DNA of 64,000 bases, taken from the NCBI RefSeq assembly GCF_040947875.1, contig NZ_JBFRXN010000004.1, positions 310,001 to 374,000 of the forward strand, in the 5' to 3' direction. The stretch comes from Pseudomonas sp. MYb118. GTDB taxonomy: Bacteria; Pseudomonadota; Gammaproteobacteria; Pseudomonadales; Pseudomonadaceae. This document shows, one piece after another, positions 60,288-64,000 of this stretch. Each line of letters starts with the position of its first letter. The stretch's first letter is position 1. The position numbers were made by a program, and so were the translations under genes. The notes under the pieces were generated by a model that did not search any database, was not told the origin of the DNA, and worked only from the letters and a program-made list of their open reading frames with translations.

Positions 60288-61598
60288 ATGCAAGTTTCTG
60301 TTGAAAATACTTCTGCTCTTGAGCGCCGCATGAGCATCACCGTGCCGGCTGAGCGCATCGAGACTCAGGTCAACAAGCGTCTGCAGCAGACTGCCCAGAA
60401 GGCCAAGATTGCCGGCTTCCGTCCAGGCAAGGTGCCAATGAGCGAAATCAAGCGCCGTTTCGGTGCTGATGCGCGCCAGGAAGCTGTGGGTGACGTGATC
60501 CAGGCTTCTTTCTACGAAGCTGTCGTCGAGCAGAAGCTGAACCCGGCTGGTTCGCCGTCGATCGAGCCAAAATCCCTGGAAGCTGGCAAGGACCTGGAAT
60601 ACGTTGCCGTATTCGAAGTGTTCCCTGAGTTCACCGTTGCCGGTTTCGAAGGTATTGCTGTTGAGCGCCTGAGCGCTGAAGTGGCCGATGCCGACCTGGA
60701 CAAGATGCTGGACGTACTGCGCAAGCAGAACACCCGTTTCGAAGTGGCCGATCGCGCTGCCCAGAACGATGACCAACTGAACATCGACTTCGTTGGCAAG
60801 GTCGACGGCGAAGCATTCGCTGGCGGTTCCGCCAAGGGCACTCAGCTGGTGCTGGGTTCCGGTCGCATGATCCCTGGCTTCGAAGAAGGCCTGGTCGGCG
60901 CTAAAGCCGGCGAAGAGCGCGTTCTGAACTTGACCTTCCCCGAGGACTACCAGAACCTCGAGCTGGCTGGCAAAACCGCCGAGTTCACCGTCACCGTGAA
61001 CAGCGTTTCCGCGCCAACCCTGCCAGAGCTGAACGAAGAGTTCTTCGCTCAATTCGGCATCAAGGAAACCGGTCTGGAAGGCTTCCGCGCCGAAGTTCGC
61101 AAGAACATGGAGCGTGAACTGCGTCAGGCCATCAAGTCCAAGGTCAAGAACCAGGTCATGGACGGTCTGCTGGCCTCCAACCCGATCGAAGTGCCAAAGG
61201 CTCTGCTGTCCAACGAAGTTGACCGTCTGCGCGTGCAGGCTGTTCAACAGTTCGGCGGCAACATCAAGCCAGACCAGCTGCCGGCCGAGCTGTTCGAAGA
61301 GCAAGCCAAGCGTCGCGTTGTCCTGGGCCTGATCGTGGCTGAAGTGGTCAAGCAACACGAACTCAAGCCTGACGAAGCGCGCGTTCGCGAGATGATTCAA
61401 GAGATGGCTTCTGCTTACCAGGAACCTGAGCAAGTCGTGTCCTGGTACTACAAGAACGACCAGCAACTGAACGAAGTTCGTTCGGTTGTGCTGGAAGAGC
61501 AAGTTGTGGATACTGTTCTGCAGAAAGCTAGCGTGACCGACAAATCGGTCTCTTACGAAGAAGCGGTCAAGCCGGTAGAAGCTCCACAAGCCGACTGA
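60288..61598 (+). CDS. tig: Trigger factor chaperone
   Basis: 436 residues. The ribosome-binding signature GFRPGKVP is at about residue 44 in the N-terminal domain. The FKBP-type prolyl isomerase domain (about 155-245) includes [20 protein letters not shown] and [13 protein letters not shown]; a helical C-terminal substrate-binding cradle follows. It binds nascent chains at the ribosome exit. GAGGAA precedes ATG 60288. The downstream clpP-clpX-lon order is the same as in E. coli. Confidence 0.96.
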   Translation: MQVSVENTSALERRMSITVPAERIETQVNKRLQQTAQKAKIAGFRPGKVPMSEIKRRFGADARQEAVGDVIQASFYEAVVEQKLNPAGSPSIEPKSLEAGKDLEYVAVFEVFPEFTVAGFEGIAVERLSAEVADADLDKMLDVLRKQNTRFEVADRAAQNDDQLNIDFVGKVDGEAFAGGSAKGTQLVLGSGRMIPGFEEGLVGAKAGEERVLNLTFPEDYQNLELAGKTAEFTVTVNSVSAPTLPELNEEFFAQFGIKETGLEGFRAEVRKNMERELRQAIKSKVKNQVMDGLLASNPIEVPKALLSNEVDRLRVQAVQQFGGNIKPDQLPAELFEEQAKRRVVLGLIVAEVVKQHELKPDEARVREMIQEMASAYQEPEQVVSWYYKNDQQLNEVRSVVLEEQVVDTVLQKASVTDKSVSYEEAVKPVEAPQAD

Positions 61599-61624
61599 TT
61601 GCGCCTGCGTTAAGACGTAAACAC

Positions 61625-61658
61625 CATAAGCCAGCATTCGTGCTGGCTTATGCGTTTT
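61625..61658 (+). terminator. Hairpin between tig and clpP
   Basis: CATAAGCCAGCA / TGCTGGCTTATG, 12-base stem with a TTCG tetraloop, followed by CGTTTTC. A terminator or attenuator separating tig from clpPX transcripts. Confidence 0.8.
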
Positions 61659-61692
61659 CAAGACATAACTATTTTGGGAGTGACTGCAGAGC

Positions 61693-62328
61693 ATGTTCCG
61701 TAATTCGTATATTCAGCAGAACTCTGATATCCAGGCCGCAGGCGGCCTGGTCCCGATGGTTGTCGAGCAATCTGCTCGTGGCGAGCGCGCCTATGACATC
61801 TACTCGCGTCTTCTCAAGGAGCGAGTGATCTTTCTGGTGGGTCCTGTAGAGGACTACATGGCCAACCTGATCTGTGCGCAATTGCTGTTCCTTGAAGCGG
61901 AAAACCCGGACAAGGACATCCATCTCTATATCAACTCCCCGGGCGGTTCGGTGACGGCGGGCATGTCGATCTACGACACCATGCAGTTCATCAAACCCAA
62001 CGTATCGACTACCTGCATCGGCCAGGCGTGCAGCATGGGCGCATTCCTGCTGACCGCGGGTGCCCCAGGCAAGCGTTTCTGCCTGCCAAACTCGCGCGTG
62101 ATGATTCACCAGCCACTGGGCGGTTTCCAGGGCCAGGCTTCGGACATCGAAATCCATGCCAAGGAAATCCTGTTCATTCGCGAGCGTCTGAACAAGCTGA
62201 TGGCCCAGCACAGCGGGCGTACCCTTGAAGAAATCGAGCGCGATACCAACCGCGACAACTTCATGAGTGCAGAAGCGGCGCGTGAATACGGCTTGATCGA
62301 TGAAGTGATCACTTCGCGCCCAGCGTAA
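61693..62328 (+). CDS. clpP: ATP-dependent Clp protease proteolytic subunit
   Basis: 211 residues. [20 protein letters not shown] is the oxyanion strand, [14 protein letters not shown] holds the nucleophile Ser, [15 protein letters not shown] the His, and the Asp is in the [19 protein letters not shown] block. The N-terminal 14 or so residues are the usual processed propeptide. Forms the tetradecameric barrel used with ClpX (next gene) or ClpA. The first of two neighbouring clp genes. Confidence 0.96.
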   Translation: MFRNSYIQQNSDIQAAGGLVPMVVEQSARGERAYDIYSRLLKERVIFLVGPVEDYMANLICAQLLFLEAENPDKDIHLYINSPGGSVTAGMSIYDTMQFIKPNVSTTCIGQACSMGAFLLTAGAPGKRFCLPNSRVMIHQPLGGFQGQASDIEIHAKEILFIRERLNKLMAQHSGRTLEEIERDTNRDNFMSAEAAREYGLIDEVITSRPA

Positions 62329-62441
62329 AATAAGCGGCTCAAAATAAGGCGTGATCGGCGTGTCCGATCACCGGCGGGCTTGAAAAAGCCCGCAATAGCC
62401 TTCATCTTGTGTTGCAAGCCTATCGGATTTGGATCGAACGA

Positions 62442-63725
62442 ATGACTGACACCCGCAACGGCGAGGACAACGGCAAGCTGCTCTATTGCTCCTTCTGTGG
62501 CAAAAGCCAGCATGAAGTACGCAAGTTGATTGCCGGCCCCTCGGTCTTTATCTGCGACGAGTGCGTCGACCTGTGCAATGACATCATCCGTGAGGAGGTG
62601 CAGGAAGCACAGGCCGAAAGCAGCGCGCATAAATTGCCTTCGCCTAAAGAAATCAGCGGCATTCTTGATCAGTATGTAATTGGTCAGGAACGCGCCAAGA
62701 AGATTCTGGCCGTAGCGGTGTACAACCACTACAAGCGCCTGAATCAGCGTGACAAGAAGAATGACGACGTCGAACTCGGCAAGAGCAACATCTTGCTGAT
62801 CGGCCCGACAGGCTCGGGTAAGACCCTGCTTGCCGAAACCCTGGCCCGCTTGCTGAACGTTCCGTTCACCATCGCCGACGCAACCACCCTCACCGAGGCG
62901 GGTTACGTGGGTGAAGATGTCGAGAACATCATTCAGAAGCTGCTGCAGAAGTGCGACTACGACGTGGAAAAGGCCCAGATGGGCATCGTCTACATCGACG
63001 AGATCGACAAGATCTCGCGCAAGTCCGACAACCCGTCGATCACCCGGGACGTTTCCGGTGAAGGCGTGCAGCAGGCCCTGCTCAAGTTGATCGAAGGCAC
63101 GGTCGCTTCCGTTCCGCCGCAAGGTGGCCGCAAGCACCCGCAGCAGGAATTCCTGCAGGTCGACACCCGTAACATCCTGTTCATCTGCGGTGGCGCATTC
63201 TCGGGCCTCGAGAAGGTCATTCAGAACCGTTCCACCAAGGGTGGCATCGGTTTCAATGCAGAAGTACGCAGCAAGGAAGAAGGCAAGAAGGTGGGCGAGT
63301 CCCTGCGTGAAGTCGAGCCTGACGATCTGGTCAAGTTCGGTCTGATCCCGGAATTCGTCGGTCGTCTGCCGGTACTGGCCACGCTGGACGAGCTGGACGA
63401 AGCTGCATTGATGCAGATTCTCACCGAGCCGAAGAATGCGTTGACCAAACAGTATGCCAAGTTGTTCGAGATGGAAGGCGTGGACCTGGAATTCCGGGCC
63501 GACGCACTGAAATCGGTTGCCAAGCGTGCCCTGGAACGTAAAACCGGTGCCCGTGGCCTGCGATCGATTCTCGAAGGTGTATTGCTCGACACCATGTATG
63601 AAATCCCCTCGCAGTCCGAGGTGAGTAAAGTGGTGATCGACGAAAGCGTCATCGAAGGCAAGTCCAAGCCACTGTATATCTACGAAAACAGTGAGCCGAC
63701 TGCCAAGGCCGCGCCAGACGCTTAA
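62442..63725 (+). CDS. clpX: ATP-dependent Clp protease ATPase subunit ClpX
   Basis: 427 residues. N-terminal zinc-binding domain ([16 protein letters not shown] ... [11 protein letters not shown], four Cys). Walker [20 protein letters not shown], Walker [14 protein letters not shown], pore loop GYVGEDVE, sensor motifs, and the C-terminal small domain with [12 protein letters not shown]. The IGF loop that docks to ClpP is expected in the large domain around [12 protein letters not shown]. Unfolds tagged proteins for ClpP. The 113-base gap from clpP has two hairpins (GTGATCGG-CCGATCAC and GCGGGCTT-AAGCCCGC). Confidence 0.96.
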   Translation: MTDTRNGEDNGKLLYCSFCGKSQHEVRKLIAGPSVFICDECVDLCNDIIREEVQEAQAESSAHKLPSPKEISGILDQYVIGQERAKKILAVAVYNHYKRLNQRDKKNDDVELGKSNILLIGPTGSGKTLLAETLARLLNVPFTIADATTLTEAGYVGEDVENIIQKLLQKCDYDVEKAQMGIVYIDEIDKISRKSDNPSITRDVSGEGVQQALLKLIEGTVASVPPQGGRKHPQQEFLQVDTRNILFICGGAFSGLEKVIQNRSTKGGIGFNAEVRSKEEGKKVGESLREVEPDDLVKFGLIPEFVGRLPVLATLDELDEAALMQILTEPKNALTKQYAKLFEMEGVDLEFRADALKSVAKRALERKTGARGLRSILEGVLLDTMYEIPSQSEVSKVVIDESVIEGKSKPLYIYENSEPTAKAAPDA

Positions 63726-63747
63726 GCGTCCCGCAGCTGGAATAGGG

Positions 63748-63776
63748 AAGGGGCCTTCGGGCCCCTTTGCTTTTTC
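63748..63776 (+). terminator. Rho-independent terminator after clpX
   Basis: AAGGGGCC / GGCCCCTT, TTCG loop, followed by TGCTTTTTCC. Confidence 0.88.
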
Positions 63777-63799
63777 CGCGTTTTAACCCTGTCTTTGCG

Positions 63800-63828
63800 C
63801 TTGTTTTTTTTCAAGGCAGCCCCCATCT
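63800..63828 (+). promoter_or_regulatory. Sigma-32 (heat shock) promoter candidate for lon
   Basis: CTTGTTT (63800-63806) at -35, 14-base spacer, CCCCATCT (63821-63828) at -10. The -10 matches the sigma-32 consensus CCCCATnT exactly. Transcription would begin about 50 bases before the lon start. Confidence 0.65.
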
Positions 63829-63886
63829 TGGTTTCAAGCTCAATTCCATCTGTTTCCGGCCTTGTGGCCGCCGTAGAGGCGAAATC

Positions 63887-64000
63887 ATGAAGACGACCAT
63901 CGAATTGCCTCTCCTGCCATTGCGTGATGTCGTGGTTTATCCGCACATGGTGATCCCGCTGTTCGTGGGGCGCGAGAAGTCCATCGAAGCCCTTGAGGCC
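63887..64000 (+). CDS. lon: Lon protease (5' end only; runs off window)
   Basis: The first 38 codons: [20 protein letters not shown] and [17 protein letters not shown], the start of the Lon N-terminal substrate-binding domain. GAGGCG is 8 bases upstream. Synteny (tig-clpP-clpX-lon) and the sigma-32-like promoter support the call. Lon is the ATP-dependent AAA+ serine protease for misfolded proteins. Confidence 0.93.
   Translation, partial: MKTTIELPLLPLRDVVVYPHMVIPLFVGREKSIEALEA

Overview
The window is high-G+C gammaproteobacterial chromosome. It carries the block folD – tRNA-Arg/His/Leu/His – tig – clpP – clpX – lon, a PolB replicative-type polymerase, a divergent ampC/ampR pair, many fluorescent-pseudomonad transporters and regulators, and dozens of copies of the Pseudomonas REP sequence (GGGAGCGAGCCTGCTCGCGA and variants). 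Together these point to the Pseudomonas fluorescens complex. The species assignment is inferred from gene content and REP type; no database was searched. No prophage, insertion sequence, CRISPR array or rRNA was seen.

Layout. 0-11.5 kb: an ECF sigma/anti-sigma pair (the anti-sigma is cut by the window edge) and a DUF3455 protein, then glutathione transferase, CBS protein, polB, DUF1810, aldo/keto reductase, periplasmic aldose 1-epimerase, a lipoprotein, a TauE/SafE exporter and an aromatic-acid-type MFS carrier. 11.8-16.4 kb: an accessory five-gene unit (exported epoxide-hydrolase-like protein, exported Asp-nucleophile alpha/beta hydrolase, exported cytochrome P460, exported Ser alpha/beta hydrolase, SDR), divergent from the MFS gene across an inverted-repeat operator candidate. 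16.4-18.6 kb: a divergent NimT/NimR-like pair. 18.6-30 kb: a stress and signalling region with catalase and Ohr, a PAS-rich soluble histidine kinase with two FixJ-type receivers, a 988-residue winged-helix/STAND/TPR regulator, a second Ohr, a sigma-region-2-only protein and a creatininase-family protein.

30-47.6 kb: two copies of a composite repeat frame this stretch. Between them lie an ABC-F ATPase, a DUF4174 protein, ampC/ampR, a D-glucarate catabolic locus (gudD, a gudP-like transporter and a FadR-type GntR regulator), a chemoreceptor whose first membrane helix is cut off by an in-frame stop, an EamA exporter/LysR pair, trhP, an AI-2E/PerM-family protein and two small proteins. 47.6-59 kb: mostly core or widely conserved genes (shikimate dehydrogenase-like, YceH, DUF1993, sstT, MFS/nhaR, terC, pbpG, folD) plus several small lipoproteins, acidic proteins and one single-helix protein. 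59-64 kb: the tRNA cluster and the proteostasis genes tig, clpP, clpX and the start of lon, the last preceded by a sigma-32-like promoter.

The observations I rate most worth a second look are: the exported hydrolase/cytochrome P460 cluster; two stem-loops placed over or against the Shine-Dalgarno of small genes (46534-46563 and 29081-29131); the chemoreceptor nonsense codon; the composite repeat found twice with a hairpin whose sequence differs but whose pairing is kept; the four-unit REPIN tandem array; and a C39-like lipoprotein whose catalytic cysteine is replaced by serine.
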